Made by a program: the position numbers and the translations under genes
Shown: one piece after another, positions 1-7,021 of the stretch
Position numbering within the stretch: position 1 is the stretch's first letter
How the letters are laid out: each line of letters starts with the position of its first letter
NCBI GenBank assembly: GCA_012744475.1
Contig: JAAYBV010000007.1
Location: 1 to 64,000 of the forward strand
Reading direction: 5' to 3'
Source of the DNA: Phycisphaerae bacterium
Lineage (GTDB): Bacteria; Planctomycetota; Phycisphaerae; Sedimentisphaerales; Anaerobacaceae
DNA: 64,000 nucleotides
The notes under the pieces: model-generated
Told to the model about the DNA's origin: nothing
What the model saw: the letters and a program-made list of their open reading frames with translations, nothing else
Database searches by the model: none

Positions 1-287
1 CGCCTCCGGTGGCGAACCTGGCAGGCGGCCAAATGAAGAAGGTTGCCCTCTTCCCGTCGGGGCCGGATGCCCGGCCGGCAGGAGAACCGTCAATACGGCA
101 ATGAATATCATTGTGACACAGCCTGTGCGCTCGGGATGACAAAGTCGTGGTCGAGCGCGATTCCCGGTCGAGAGGGCCATTCGATCGCCAACCATTGTGT
201 CTGTCCCGCGAGATACGAGCGAAGCCTGCCCCGAGCGCAAGCCTGGAATGGTGTGCAGTGCGCACCCTGCGGCTCTGCCCACACAGC
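1..287. other. non-coding edge with repeat fragments
   Basis: I see no convincing gene here. Bases 129-144 carry the module GCTCGGGATGACAAAG, part of the TTTGTCATTCCGA repeat family found several times in this window. Bases 242-256 (CCTGGAATGGTGTGC) recur in inverted orientation at 1994-2008, so the two genes at 288-1766 sit between matching repeat ends. The open frames across this stretch read through repeat sequence and show no family features. Confidence 0.5.
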
Positions 288-803
288 CTATCGGATTTCG
301 GCGTAGTCCTCGGCCATGGTGGACAACAGGTCCGCTGCCTGACGACGGGAATCGTCGCTTGCGAACGCCGTCATCGGGAGCCAGTAGAACATCCCGCCGC
401 AATAGAGGAGAAAGCCGTGCCGCGACTTGCGCACCTTGTCGACAAGGCTCCAGTTCTGCCTCATGTCCGACTCTGAGGTCGTGATGCGGAAACCTTCGGT
501 ATCGAGCTTCCAGACGACTTCCAGACCCTGATCCTTTCTCTTGCTGTACTGGCGACGCAGTGTCCATCGCACGTCATATCGCCGCAGCAGCAGGAAGTAG
601 ACTCCCACCGCCGGAAGGGCCACTGCCGGGATAGACCACCCATCCGAATCGTAGGCACACCACCCGGCGAGGATCGCCATGACCGACAGGAAGGCCAGCC
701 CGATCCGGAACGGTGGCCGGAAAATCACGCGTCCGTGGCTCTCATGCGCCTTGAGCAGATCGTTTACCGTCCACACGTAGGATGCCGTGATCTCCTGGTT
801 CAT
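288..803 (-). CDS. YcxB-like two-TM membrane protein
   Basis: A 171-residue protein that resembles the YcxB-like family of unknown function. It has a short cytoplasmic N-terminus, two adjacent hydrophobic segments at about residues 30-50 and 55-75, and then a soluble domain of beta strands (WKLDTEGFRI, then a WSLVDKV segment, then GGMFYWLPMTAF) typical of the YcxB C-terminal region. The frame is open 48 bases further upstream, but the ATG at 803 gives the usual start just ahead of the conserved part. It lies downstream of the esterase on the same strand, with a gap of about 60 bases, and may be co-transcribed with it. The family is clear to me by pattern; the function is not known. Confidence 0.7.
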   Translation of the reverse strand: MNQEITASYVWTVNDLLKAHESHGRVIFRPPFRIGLAFLSVMAILAGWCAYDSDGWSIPAVALPAVGVYFLLLRRYDVRWTLRRQYSKRKDQGLEVVWKLDTEGFRITTSESDMRQNWSLVDKVRKSRHGFLLYCGGMFYWLPMTAFASDDSRRQAADLLSTMAEDYAEIR

Positions 804-863
804 TTCTCTGACTCGACGACGACCGTGCGATTCCCACGAATTGCACGGCAAGGTTGCGCTGGA

Positions 864-1766
864 TTATGGTCTGAGGTGTTTGGCGAAGAACTGGTCGACG
901 AGGGTCTCGACCTGGGGGTCTTTGAATCCGCCGTGGCCGGCGCCGGGGACGGTGTAGAACGTGACCTCGACGCCCGCCTTGTTCAGTGCGTCGTGGAGCA
1001 TCTGGCTCTGGTTGTGCGGCACGAGCGGGTCCTTGTCGCCGTGTACGATCAGGAAGGGCGGATCGTCCTTCGTGACATACGTGATCGGGTTGGCTCGCCG
1101 GACCAGCTCGGGGCTCTCCTGCACCGGCCCGCCGATCAGCCGCGACTCGGGCGAGTCGGCCGCATCGTGGTCCATCGTCGTCCAGAAGCTGCTCATCTTC
1201 GCAAAATCCGTCGGCCCGAAGAAATCGCACACCGCCTGCACGCGACTGGAGACGCCCGCGTGAGATCCAACGTCAAAAGCCTCGACGTTGCCCGCCGTTC
1301 CCAATAGCGCGACGAGGTGGCCTCCGGCCGAGCCGCCCCAGACGCCGAAGCGGTTCGGGTCGATGGCGTACTCGCCCGCGTGGGCCCGCAGCCAGCGGAT
1401 GGCGGCCTGGCAGTCCTGAATCTGCGCCGGGAAGATCGCGTGCCGGCTGAGACGGTAGTTGATGCTCGCGACCGCATAACCCTTCTCGACGAACCCGACC
1501 GCCAGACAGCCCTCCTTGCTACCCGCCTGCCAGGCGCCGCCGTGAACCCACACGATCAGCGGCAGCGGCGCGTTCGGCTCGGCCGCCGGAAGATACAGAT
1601 CGAGCTTCTGCCGCGCGTGCCCGTCCGGCACATACGCGATGTCCTTGAGCGTCCGCACTCCCGCCCGCTCCTGCCCCGATGCGCCCGCCGCTGCGAAAGC
1701 CAGCAGCGCTACGCCCACGAGAACTCGACCGCTGCCGCACACATCGTGACCTGTCGTCCTGTGCAT
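864..1766 (-). CDS. secreted alpha/beta-hydrolase esterase (BD-FAE/carboxylesterase type)
   Basis: A 300-residue alpha/beta hydrolase likely to cleave ester bonds, perhaps acetyl or feruloyl groups on polysaccharides, outside the cytoplasm. Residues 13-31 form a hydrophobic signal-peptide-like segment. The oxyanion HGG motif is at 75-77, the nucleophile elbow GGSAGG places Ser at 146, and the acid and base lie in HGDKDPLVPH and the later GHGGF motif. The length is normal for the family. A related esterase with the same order of motifs lies at 52514-53422, which fits an organism with many secreted carbohydrate-active enzymes. The substrate cannot be deduced from sequence. Confidence 0.85.
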   Translation of the reverse strand: MHRTTGHDVCGSGRVLVGVALLAFAAAGASGQERAGVRTLKDIAYVPDGHARQKLDLYLPAAEPNAPLPLIVWVHGGAWQAGSKEGCLAVGFVEKGYAVASINYRLSRHAIFPAQIQDCQAAIRWLRAHAGEYAIDPNRFGVWGGSAGGHLVALLGTAGNVEAFDVGSHAGVSSRVQAVCDFFGPTDFAKMSSFWTTMDHDAADSPESRLIGGPVQESPELVRRANPITYVTKDDPPFLIVHGDKDPLVPHNQSQMLHDALNKAGVEVTFYTVPGAGHGGFKDPQVETLVDQFFAKHLRP

Positions 1767-1825
1767 TGTCGTCTCTCCGAATCATGGTCATGCCAAACCG
1801 GCACGACCAGTCTACCACAAACATA

Positions 1826-2012
1826 CGTGAACCACGACTCTGTCATTCCGACCAGGGAATCCCACGCCCTTGTCATTTCGACCGGAGCGGAGAAATCCGG
1901 CCGCGAACCGACAGCGCGCAACGTCTGTAGCCAGACCCCTCGACTGCACTTCGTTCCGCTCGGGGTGACAAAGACGGCAGTAAGGTCTGCACGGCACACC
2001 ATTCCAGGCAGA
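1826..2012. repeat. TTTGTCATTCCGA-family dispersed repeat
   Basis: This stretch holds two partial copies of a dispersed repeat. One is CACGACTCTGTCATTCCGAC near 1832 followed by a TTGTCATTTCGACCGGAGCG half; the other is the opposite end CGTTCCGCTCGGGGTGACAA near 1952-1970. It ends with GCACACCATTCCAGG, the inverse of bases 242-256. The rest of the gap from 1767 to 2285 shows no gene and no clear RNA structure. Confidence 0.6.
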
Positions 2013-2285
2013 CAGCGGCATCGCGCCGCCACCGCCGTCGGGCCTGGATCTGCCCTGCGCGTCCGCACCGCTCGATCACCAAAACCGATGCAAAACGCCT
2101 TGGACCGGCCCGACCGAATCCGAAGAAAGCGCGGATTTCGCAAAAAAACTTCGCCCGGACGAGCCGCACCGGCCGCCGGACGCAAGTGCTTTCCCCCAAG
2201 TTGCTTAGCTGCATAACAAGCTGTCCGTCAGAGGCCCTCTGAGCACAAATCCCACACAATATTCTGCGACTATACAACAAAACCC

Positions 2286-2314
2286 TTGACGCCGGAGAAT
2301 GGTCATCTGACAAT
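2286..2314 (+). promoter_or_regulatory. candidate sigma-70 promoter of phage-like operon
   Basis: TTGACG at 2286-2291 and GACAAT at 2309-2314 are separated by 17 bases. Initiation 7-8 bases downstream would fall at about 2321-2322, which is the ATG of the first gene, so the message could be leaderless. The -10 hexamer is weak, so this is a tentative call. Confidence 0.35.
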
Positions 2315-2321
2315 AATCCGT

Positions 2322-2822
2322 ATGGTCGATTGGTTGATACACAACGGATGCGAATCGCCGGCCGCCTCGAAGCGGGACCTGGTCGAGGTGCTGCGTCGGC
2401 GGGTGGACCTGCTGACGGGCGCCGAGCGGGCCCTGATGGAGATGTACCTCGACAGCGGCCAAAGCTTCCGTCGGATCGCCCGGCTGACCGGCTCGAACGC
2501 CAGCACGGTCGCCCGCCGGCTGCACCGGATCGCCCGGCGACTGACCGACGACACGTTCTTCTGCTGCCTGCGCTACCGGCGTCGGCTGCGCGTCAGGGAG
2601 CTGGCGATCCTCCGCGACTATTTCGTTCGCGGCCTGTCGATCGAGCACATCTGCGCCGCCCGCAACATCAGCCGCTACTGCGTGCGCAGCGCGATCCGCA
2701 AGGCCCGTCGCCTTGCCGCGCTGTACCGCTGCGAACACCTTTCCAAGGAGAATTGTCTATGTCCATCTACACCGTCAAGAAAGAGTTCGACTGGGCCGGA
2801 CCCGTCAGCGAGCGCGTCGTGA
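2322..2822 (+). CDS. double helix-turn-helix protein (sigma-region-4-like)
   Basis: A 166-residue protein with two helix-turn-helix segments. The first is at about residues 55-75 (SFRRIARLTGSNASTVARRL), resembling sigma-factor region 4. The second is at about 105-130 (LSIEHICAARNISRYCVRSA). It opens a tight operon of phage-like genes and probably controls their transcription. No Shine-Dalgarno is visible at the chosen ATG, which lies where the candidate promoter would start the message. The last 64 bases overlap the ABC ATPase gene in another frame, and the final 20 or so residues (rich in Ser, Pro and Lys) look like read-through after loss of an earlier stop. The exact function is not recognised. 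Confidence 0.65.
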   Translation: MVDWLIHNGCESPAASKRDLVEVLRRRVDLLTGAERALMEMYLDSGQSFRRIARLTGSNASTVARRLHRIARRLTDDTFFCCLRYRRRLRVRELAILRDYFVRGLSIEHICAARNISRYCVRSAIRKARRLAALYRCEHLSKENCLCPSTPSRKSSTGPDPSASAS

Positions 2823-3409
2823 AGCTCTGCCGCATGTTCGGCGTCACGCTCGAACGGCTCGCCGACAGAGGTCCCGTCCATCAGTGCTCGCTGCAGATCG
2901 AGCCGGGCGACATCGTCTGCATCACCGGCCCTTCCGGCTCGGGCAAGAGCGTCCTGCTGCGCGAGCTGGAGCAGAGCATCCCCGCCGGTGACCGCATCAA
3001 CCTCGACGACATCCGGTTGCCGGACGACCAAACCGTGATCGACTGCTTCGACAGCGATCTGGTCACGAGCCTGCAAACACTGACGGCGGCGGGCCTGGGC
3101 GGCGTCTTCGGCCTGGTCAATCGGCCGTGCCTGCTGAGCGACGGGCAGAAGTACCGCTTCCGCCTGGCCCGGGCGCTGGCGATGGGCAGACCGTTCGTCT
3201 TCGCCGACGAGTTCTGCTCGGAGCTGGACCGCATCACCGCCGCAACGGTCGCCTTCAACGCCGCCCGCTTCGTCCGACGCGCCAGGACCACGCTGATCGT
3301 CGCCACCAGCCACGACGACATCCTGATGGACCTGTCGCCCGATGCGATCGTGGTCAAGGACTTCACCTCGCCCGCCCGGGTGATCTACAAAACCGCGAGG
3401 CGATCATGA
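2759..3409 (+). CDS. ABC-type ATPase (COG2401-like, ATPase half)
   Basis: A 216-residue soluble ABC-type ATPase. Walker A GPSGSGKS is at residues 57-64, the ABC signature LSDGQ at 126-130, Walker B FVFADE at 146-151 and a switch His at 185. There are no membrane segments and no partner permease, so it is not a transporter subunit of the usual kind. It is followed, with an ATGA overlap, by a GNAT protein. In COG2401 an ABC ATPase and an acetyltransferase form one polypeptide, so this looks like the split form. The start at 2759 follows an AAGGAG ribosome site about 8 bases upstream. Similar ATPases occur in phage and mobile gene sets; their role is unknown to me. Confidence 0.75.
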   Translation: MSIYTVKKEFDWAGPVSERVVKLCRMFGVTLERLADRGPVHQCSLQIEPGDIVCITGPSGSGKSVLLRELEQSIPAGDRINLDDIRLPDDQTVIDCFDSDLVTSLQTLTAAGLGGVFGLVNRPCLLSDGQKYRFRLARALAMGRPFVFADEFCSELDRITAATVAFNAARFVRRARTTLIVATSHDDILMDLSPDAIVVKDFTSPARVIYKTARRS

Positions 3410-4398
3410 CCGTGAGGAGAGCCACACCACGACTTTGTCATTCCGACCCAAGCGGAGCGGAGCGGAGGAATCCGGCCCAGACGAGGCGCGCGCCTGGTCT
3501 ATGGCCGGATGCTTCGACTTCACTGCGCTCCGCTCAGCATGACAAAGAGCAAATGGTGGACGGTGCCCACCCTGCGGCTGCTGGAACAAGCCATCCCCAA
3601 GCTGCGCTTGAGGCTGCCACGCGCGGAGAACTGCCACCGGAGCCGCGCTGCTCTGTCCATGCGAAGCTGGAGGTGGTGGCGGGCGAGGCGGCGGACTATG
3701 CGTCGTTGGCGGCGTATCACTATCGCGACGAGCGGCCGACCGCGATCAAGGCGGTGTTCCTGCTGCGGCCGAAGCGTCCGCTCGGATCGTTCGGCACGCA
3801 GCCGGCGGGCGTGATCGTCTACGGCATGCCCAACCCGCGCGTGGCGCTGCGCCGCGTGGCGACCAACGGGCTGTTTGCGGGCCTCGACCGGCAGACCGAG
3901 CTGGCGCTGATCAATCGCAACGTCCGCTGCATCGCCCGCGTGATCATCGAGCCGCGCTTCCGAGGGATCGGGCTGGCGACCCGGCTGGTGCGCGAGACGC
4001 TGGCGCGAATGGAGACGCCCATCATCGAGGCGCTGGCCGTGTGCGGCGCGGTCAATCCGTTCCTCGAACGCGCGGGCATGACGGCCTTCGCGCCGCGAGC
4101 GGATGCGTATCATGCCGAGCTGATCGAGGCGCTCAGCGCCGTCGGCATCGAGGCCGGGGCGAATGATTATTCGCCCCTACCGATCGACGCCAACGACCTC
4201 CAGCAGCGGATCGAGGCGCTGGACGGCGCACGGGCCGCCTTTCTCGAACGCTCGGTTCAGCGCTTTCTCAAGAGCCACGGCAGCCGCCGGACCATGCCGC
4301 CCGGGCTCGACCGAACGCGGTACATCCTGACCCGGCTGACGAACCGACCGAGGTACTACCTCTGGCGCCATCCAACCCTGGAGGTGACTTGGCCATGA
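3406..4398 (+). CDS. GNAT acetyltransferase-like protein (COG2401-like) with repeat-derived N-terminus
   Basis: A 330-residue protein. The GNAT-like core begins near residue 80 and contains the acetyl-CoA-binding stretch IIEPRFRGIGLATRLVRETL, followed by a helical C-terminal region. The start ATG at 3406 overlaps the stop of the ABC ATPase (ATGA), pointing to translational coupling. Remarkably, about 70 residues between that start and the GNAT core are encoded by two dispersed repeats (3424-3546 and 3591-3620), and a third palindrome (4154-4180) encodes GANDYSPLPID near residue 252. The frame remains open through all three. Whether translation uses 3406 or an internal start is undetermined. 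The substrate is unknown; the pairing with the ATPase is the best clue. Confidence 0.7.
   Translation: MTVRRATPRLCHSDPSGAERRNPAQTRRAPGLWPDASTSLRSAQHDKEQMVDGAHPAAAGTSHPQAALEAATRGELPPEPRCSVHAKLEVVAGEAADYASLAAYHYRDERPTAIKAVFLLRPKRPLGSFGTQPAGVIVYGMPNPRVALRRVATNGLFAGLDRQTELALINRNVRCIARVIIEPRFRGIGLATRLVRETLARMETPIIEALAVCGAVNPFLERAGMTAFAPRADAYHAELIEALSAVGIEAGANDYSPLPIDANDLQQRIEALDGARAAFLERSVQRFLKSHGSRRTMPPGLDRTRYILTRLTNRPRYYLWRHPTLEVTWP
3424..3546. repeat. TTTGTCATTCCGA-family repeat inside GNAT gene
   Basis: The left end reads CACGACTTTGTCATTCCGAC and the right end CGCTCCGCTCAGCATGACAA, roughly the inverse of the left end. The interior GGAATCC...GGCCGGATGCTTCGAC resembles the interior of the copies at 4416-4562 and 43337-43537. 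It is read in frame as the N-terminal part of the GNAT protein. Confidence 0.7.
3591..3620. repeat. half copy of GTGGCAGCCTCAAG repeat
   Basis: CCATCCCCAAG followed by CTTGAGGCTGCCAC is the right half of the long palindromes seen complete at 16973-17084 and 51500-51629. It is in frame in the GNAT gene, encoding HPQAALEAAT. Confidence 0.7.
4154..4180. repeat. GGGGCGAAT palindrome in GNAT gene
   Basis: GGGGCGAAT, a short loop, then ATTCGCCCC, followed by TAC. The 9-base arms are perfect. It is read in frame as GANDYSPLP, close to the GANHDSPLP and GANHDSPAL peptides encoded by sibling copies at 4600 and 46556. Confidence 0.75.
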
Positions 4399-4595
4399 AT
4401 GCAAAGGACATTACCGCACGACTTTGTCATCCCGAGCCCATTCGGGTTCCTCAGGGCAGGCTACGTCGAGGAGCCTGCCGAAGGGATCTGGCTGCGAACA
4501 AGGCGAACTCCACGTCGCTGGCCGGATCCCTCGACTGCACTACGTTCCGCTCGGGATGACAAGGAAGGAGACTCTGGAGGTGACCTGGCCATGAA
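4378..4595. repeat. 22-bp direct duplication of an RBS/start region flanking a repeat
   Basis: The segment CTGGAGGTGACYTGGCCATG plus AA occurs at 4378-4399 and again at 4574-4595, with one difference in 22. It contains a GGAGGTGA ribosome site and an ATG. The first copy overlaps the GNAT stop codon. Between the copies lies a TTTGTCAT-family repeat. It looks like a duplication made when the repeat arrived at the gene junction. Confidence 0.7.
4416..4562. repeat. TTTGTCATTCCGA-family repeat at gene junction
   Basis: It starts CGCACGACTTTGTCATCCCG and ends CGTTCCGCTCGGGATGACAA, with inverted ends and a central CCGGATCCCTCGACTGCAC block shared with the other copies. It sits between the GNAT stop and the ParB-like start, leaving one open frame through it. 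Confidence 0.7.
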
Positions 4596-4599
4596 GCTC

Positions 4600-4626
4600 G
4601 TAGGGGCGAATCATGATTCGCCCTTG
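4600..4626. repeat. GGGGCGAAT palindrome upstream of ParB-like core
   Basis: GTAGGGGCGAATCATGATTC followed by GCCC is a near-perfect palindrome. It lies just after the second copy of the duplicated ribosome site and is in frame with the ParB-like gene (GANHDSPLP) if translation starts at 4399 or 4591. Confidence 0.75.
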
Positions 4627-4698
4627 CCACCTTTGGGCCTTGAAGGACCTAAAGGACCCAAGGGACCCAAGAGACAGATCAGTGGAGGCAATGATTCG

Positions 4699-5364
4699 AT
4701 GACGATGCAGATTCGACAGATCGCGCTATCGCGGCTGGTGCCGCACCCCGACCACGCCAATCGCATGAGCCGGGCCGCCTTTCGCAAGCTGATGCACCAC
4801 ATCCAGCGGACCGGCCGCTACGAGCCGCTGGTGGTCCGCCGGCACCCGCACGAGCGAGGCCGCTTCCAGATCATTCACGGCCACCACCGATTCGAGGCGC
4901 TGCGCACGCTGGGGCGCGTCAAGGCCCAGGCCATCGTCTGGAACGTCGACGACGAGCAGACCGACATCCTGCTGGCCACGCTGAACCGACTGGCCGGGCG
5001 GGACCAGCTCGATCGCAAGCTCGCGATCCTGCGGCGCCTGCGCGACCGGCGTCCGCTGCGCGAGCTGGCGAGGCTGCTGCCTCAGACGCGAGGCCAGTTG
5101 GAGCGATTGACCGCCGGGCGGCCCACCGCCGCGCGGAGCCGGAGCAGGACGTATGCTTTTGCGACTCCGATGGTCTTCTTTCTTAATGACGAGCAGCAGG
5201 CGATCATCGACAGCGCCCTGACAGCGCTGGCCGAGCAATCGCACGAACCCACGAATGCCGCCCGGCGTGCCGCGGCACTCACCCGCCTGGCGGCTGCATC
5301 GTCCGTCAGGGCGAGGCATGCCTCGCCCCTACCACCCGCAACGCAGGAAAGGTCGATCCGATGA
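4699..5364 (+). CDS. ParB/sulfiredoxin-like domain protein
   Basis: A 221-residue protein with an N-terminal ParB-like nuclease/CTPase-type domain: ISRLVPHPDHANRM-like start, then IIHGHHRFEAL at about residues 56-66, matching the GHHR box of phage and plasmid ParB-like proteins. The C-terminal half is helical. The ATG at 4699 follows GGAGG at 4684-4688. In-frame alternatives are 4591 and 4399, each behind a copy of the duplicated GGAGGTGA site. The original coupled start was probably the one overlapping the GNAT stop near 4395. A GGGCGAGGCATGCCTCGCCC palindrome lies in frame near the C-terminus. The stop overlaps the next ATG (ATGA). No parA is in the operon, so a role in phage-like replication or packaging is more likely than chromosome segregation. 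Confidence 0.75.
   Translation: MTMQIRQIALSRLVPHPDHANRMSRAAFRKLMHHIQRTGRYEPLVVRRHPHERGRFQIIHGHHRFEALRTLGRVKAQAIVWNVDDEQTDILLATLNRLAGRDQLDRKLAILRRLRDRRPLRELARLLPQTRGQLERLTAGRPTAARSRSRTYAFATPMVFFLNDEQQAIIDSALTALAEQSHEPTNAARRAAALTRLAAASSVRARHASPLPPATQERSIR
5307..5333. repeat. GGGCGAGGCATGCCTCGCCC palindrome
   Basis: A perfect 20-base palindrome followed by CTACC. It shares the outer GGGCGA...TCGCCCCTAC of the GGGGCGAAT family but has a different centre. It is in frame in the ParB-like gene as ARHASPLP. Confidence 0.7.
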
Positions 5365-5927
5365 CGTACGACACGACTGCGATTCCCAGCGGGTTCATCA
5401 AGCTGATGCGCAGCGACCCGACGCGCGAGTTGCTGAAGGACTCCAAGGCGTTCACCCTGTATACGCAGATCGCCCTGCGGGCCAAGCGCACCAGCGACTT
5501 CAACCTCCACGGCCTGACGCCGGGCCAGGCCCTGATCGGCGACCACGCCTCCTGCGGACTGAGCAGGCGAGAGTATCGCAATGCGAAGAGCCGGCTCGAA
5601 CGCTACCACTTGGCGCGCTTCCAGGGGACCAACCGAGGGACGATCGCGACCCTCTTGAGCGCCGCTGTTTACGACATCAATGAAGAGCGACAGGGCCACC
5701 CCGAAGGCACACAAGGGGCCAGCCGCAGACCAACAGAAGACCAACAAGGGGCCACTAACAAGAATGAGAAGAAGGAAAAGAATGAGAAGAAGGGAAAGGC
5801 CCACCGTTTTGGTTCTTTTCAGTCAGCAGACCGTACACCAAGAACGTTTCAGGAGATGGACCGCGACCGGGCCGAGCGGGCGATGGTGCAGGCCAGAGAG
5901 GAGTTTCTGAACGATGACGAAGGATAA
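5361..5927 (+). CDS. phage replication-O-like HTH protein
   Basis: A 188-residue protein. Residues 1-100 resemble the winged-helix N-terminal domain of phage replication initiators (GFIKLMRSD, LYTQIALRAKR, GLTPGQALIGDHASCGLSRR, then a basic recognition-helix-like stretch). Residues 105-145 are a low-complexity linker rich in Gln, Gly, Lys and Glu, including the repeated NEKKEKNEKK. The tail is acidic. The start overlaps the ParB-like stop by ATGA, and the last 14 bases overlap the next gene. In phages such proteins bind the origin and recruit helicase. The assignment rests on pattern and context, not on a close match. Confidence 0.6.
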   Translation: MTYDTTAIPSGFIKLMRSDPTRELLKDSKAFTLYTQIALRAKRTSDFNLHGLTPGQALIGDHASCGLSRREYRNAKSRLERYHLARFQGTNRGTIATLLSAAVYDINEERQGHPEGTQGASRRPTEDQQGATNKNEKKEKNEKKGKAHRFGSFQSADRTPRTFQEMDRDRAERAMVQAREEFLNDDEG

Positions 5928-6360
5928 GTTTGTCACGTGGTTCGCCGACGAGGTGCAGCCGCGATGGCCTACGTGGCAGGTTAACGGCGTCCTGCTGAAT
6001 GACTGGTACACGGCGCTGGGTCGGTGTGACGCCGGGACGCTGACACAGGCTGTCCAGCGACACGCCATTTGTGACAGCCCGTCGCAGCCACGGATCAACC
6101 GGGTGCAGGCTCTGGCGCGCGAGATCGCAGACGGCGCGATGCGCCGGACGCCCGGGGTTGAGCCGCCGCACACCTGGGTCCGCGCCGCCGAGTTCTGGGA
6201 GCACGTCCGCACAAATCTCCCCCGCGAGCAGCGGATCACCCTGATGACCCAGCAGATCAAGTTCGATCCGCAAGCCCGCGACAAGGACCCTCAAGCCTAC
6301 GCCTGGCTCATGGAGCAACAGGCCGCACCAGCGGCCGTCACTCCGGCCCCGCCGCCATAG
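5914..6360 (+). CDS. phage helicase-loader-like protein
   Basis: A 148-residue mostly helical protein. The N-terminal part (FVTWFADEVQPRWPTWQVNG, then DWYTALGRCDAGTLTQAVQR) has the spacing of Trp and helices seen in phage replicative helicase loader or inhibitor proteins. The tail is rich in Ala and Pro (AAPAAVTPAPPP). It overlaps the replication-O-like gene by 14 bases and closes the operon. The pair order of initiator then loader is the usual one in phage replication modules. Function by context only. Confidence 0.55.
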   Translation: MTKDKFVTWFADEVQPRWPTWQVNGVLLNDWYTALGRCDAGTLTQAVQRHAICDSPSQPRINRVQALAREIADGAMRRTPGVEPPHTWVRAAEFWEHVRTNLPREQRITLMTQQIKFDPQARDKDPQAYAWLMEQQAAPAAVTPAPPP

Positions 6361-6460
6361 CCGTCGTGGACCGTGCCCTCTTTGACAACTTCATAGAGTT
6401 TCGTTTTTCTACTCGCCCCCGGTGTACTGGAATGTGGAACCGAAAGAGATAGAAAAAGAA

Positions 6461-6522
6461 CGGGCACGGCTGTGGCGAAGCCTTTCGTCGTCCCTTAGCG
6501 GGGTACGCCAACGCCGTGCCCG
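6461..6522. repeat. 62-bp inverted repeat downstream of phage-like operon
   Basis: CGGGCACGGC at 6461-6470 pairs with GCCGTGCCCG at 6513-6522, and the stem continues with TGGCG and CGCCA. The loop reads AAGCCTTTCGTCGTCCCTTA. It has no T-run, so it is not a standard terminator; it looks like another palindromic repeat element. The rest of the gap 6361-6624 shows no gene. Confidence 0.6.
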
Positions 6523-6624
6523 ACTCCGTCCGCGAGTCGTCTCTATTGTGAATTCTACCGCCGTACCACTGCTGCACAATCCGGGAAACTACGTATTTTG
6601 CACCACGATTGCCGGCGATGGGCG

Positions 6625-6942
6625 TCAGGGGTTGGGGGCTGTGGCGGCCTCTTCGCGGCGGATCTGCTGTTGGCGACGGTTGCCGAAGATGATCCCCATC
6701 GGCAGCAGGATGCCGTACGGAACCCACAGCAGCCAGCGCCACGGGCTCGGCAGCACCAGCAGCAGCACCAGAAACGTCACGATCGCCCCCCAGGTGACGA
6801 GCGCGGCACGGACCATGAACCGTCGCTCGCGCGGGCCGTGCGTGTTGCGAATGCTGTAGTACGTTCCGATGACGCCGCCGGCCAGCCCGACCATGCCGCC
6901 GAGCACGCCACCGATCCATCCGCCAAGCTCATTCGGACTCAT
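6625..6942 (-). CDS. small two-TM membrane protein
   Basis: A 105-residue protein. The first hydrophobic segment is Gly-rich (WIGGVLGGMVGLAGGVIG, residues 8-25) and two more hydrophobic stretches follow at about 49-66 and 70-86, with the tail charged (RRQQQIRREE). The ATG at 6942 follows AGGAG by about 8 bases. It lies 79 bases downstream of the DUF4405 gene on the same strand. I do not recognise a family. Confidence 0.6.
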   Translation of the reverse strand: MSPNELGGWIGGVLGGMVGLAGGVIGTYYSIRNTHGPRERRFMVRAALVTWGAIVTFLVLLLVLPSPWRWLLWVPYGILLPMGIIFGNRRQQQIRREEAATAPNP

Positions 6943-7021
6943 GCGAATCACTCCTTTGCCTTCTTGTACGGCGCGATTGCAGGTGTACGCGCACCAGAAT
7001 ATCGCCAAGGGCGCGCCGCGT

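Noticed and set aside
6461-6522. Rho-independent terminator for the phage-like operon
   Set aside because: The hairpin has a long loop and no T-run on either side; a repeat element is more likely.
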